From the NCBI GenBank assembly GCA_011051075.1, contig DREN01000191.1, positions 1-5,630 on the forward strand: 5,630 bases of DNA. Reading direction: 5' to 3'. Origin of the DNA: Deltaproteobacteria bacterium (GTDB lineage: Bacteria; Desulfobacterota; DSM-4660; Desulfatiglandales; Desulfatiglandaceae). Shown here piece by piece: positions 5,306 to 5,630 of the stretch. The position numbers and the translations under genes were made by a program. Below the pieces are notes generated by a model. That model was not told the origin of the DNA. It searched no databases and saw nothing but the letters and a program-made list of their open reading frames with translations. Numbering within the stretch: the stretch's first letter is position 1; each line of letters opens with the position of its first letter.

Positions 5306-5630
5306 GAAAAATCAAGACGTTGATGTTTCTGGGCGCAATAACCATGGTCCTGGCATTTGGGACCAACGCTCTGGCCAAGAAGATCAGGTGGAAGATGGGG
5401 AGTACATGGACCCCGGCCATTAATCTCTACTACGGCGACAAACAGTTGATCAAGTACGTGAAAGAGATGACCAACGGCGACTTTGAGATCAAATGGTTTC
5501 CGTCCGGATCACTCATGAAGGCCTTTGAGTACTTTGACGCGTGCAGCAAGGGCGTTGTGCAGATGGCCGGTGACTGGCCCAGCTACTGGGCGAGCAAGGA
5601 TCCTGCCTTTGACTTCCTTGGTTCTTTTCC
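5302..5630 (+). CDS. dctP: TRAP transporter solute-binding protein, DctP family, 3' truncated
   Basis: 109 complete codons are visible and the gene continues past the window; DctP proteins are usually about 330-360 residues. Residues 1-25 are a Sec signal peptide: basic MRKIK, a hydrophobic core, then the A-L-A cleavage motif (23-25). The mature start (KIRWKMGSTWTPAINLYYGDKQLIKYVKEMTNGDFEIKWF, in two parts around residues 28-67) is the first beta strand and helix of the DctP fold. PSGSLMKAFEYFDACSKGVVQM is the conserved segment leading into the second strand. The protein would bind a carboxylate or similar solute in the periplasm and pass it to a DctQM membrane pair driven by an ion gradient; those genes would be expected downstream. 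The ligand-binding arginine region lies outside the window, so the substrate cannot be named. Confidence 0.88.
   Translation, partial: MRKIKTLMFLGAITMVLAFGTNALAKKIRWKMGSTWTPAINLYYGDKQLIKYVKEMTNGDFEIKWFPSGSLMKAFEYFDACSKGVVQMAGDWPSYWASKDPAFDFLGSF

Overview
The window reads as a chromosomal segment of a sulfate-reducing Desulfobacterota (deltaproteobacterial) organism. This is inferred from three things: a dissimilatory-type ATP sulfurylase, a TRAP-type solute-binding protein, and a moderately GC-rich coding style set against AT-richer intergenic DNA. No ribosomal or phylogenetic marker is present, so the genus cannot be named.

Layout. Bases 2-451 are the 3' end of a large Ski2-like helicase with a DSHCT-type C-terminus. 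It converges on sat (731-1927, minus strand), and a strong hairpin with a T-tract on the minus strand sits between the two genes. A 660-base intergenic region (1928-2587) follows. It carries sat promoter candidates, several operator-like palindromes, a heptanucleotide tandem array and no convincing gene. Next come a membrane-anchored, single-PDZ HtrA/DegS-like protease (2588-3739) and, 42 bases later on the same strand, DNA polymerase IV (dinB, best start TTG 3782, end 4960). A second intergenic region (4961-5301) holds a 13-bp inverted repeat, a perfect TATAAT box and a possible 22-codon leader ORF. That ORF has a near-ideal Shine-Dalgarno and overlaps by ATGA the start of a TRAP transporter binding protein (dctP), which runs off the window at 5630.

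How the genes fit together. Sat activates sulfate to APS for respiration. DctP would capture organic acids or similar substrates in the periplasm, which could feed that respiration. The HtrA-like protease (envelope quality control) and Pol IV (translesion synthesis) may be co-transcribed stress functions. The helicase is probably an RNA-processing or repair enzyme, unrelated to sat.

I see no CRISPR array, toxin-antitoxin pair, phage gene, insertion sequence, tRNA or rRNA. The genes are ordinary for such a genome. The less expected material is in the regulatory DNA: the leader-ORF/dctP overlap, the nested repeat upstream of sat, the heptad array, and an htrA start that lacks a ribosome-binding site. 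I found nothing that I would call a new biological system.
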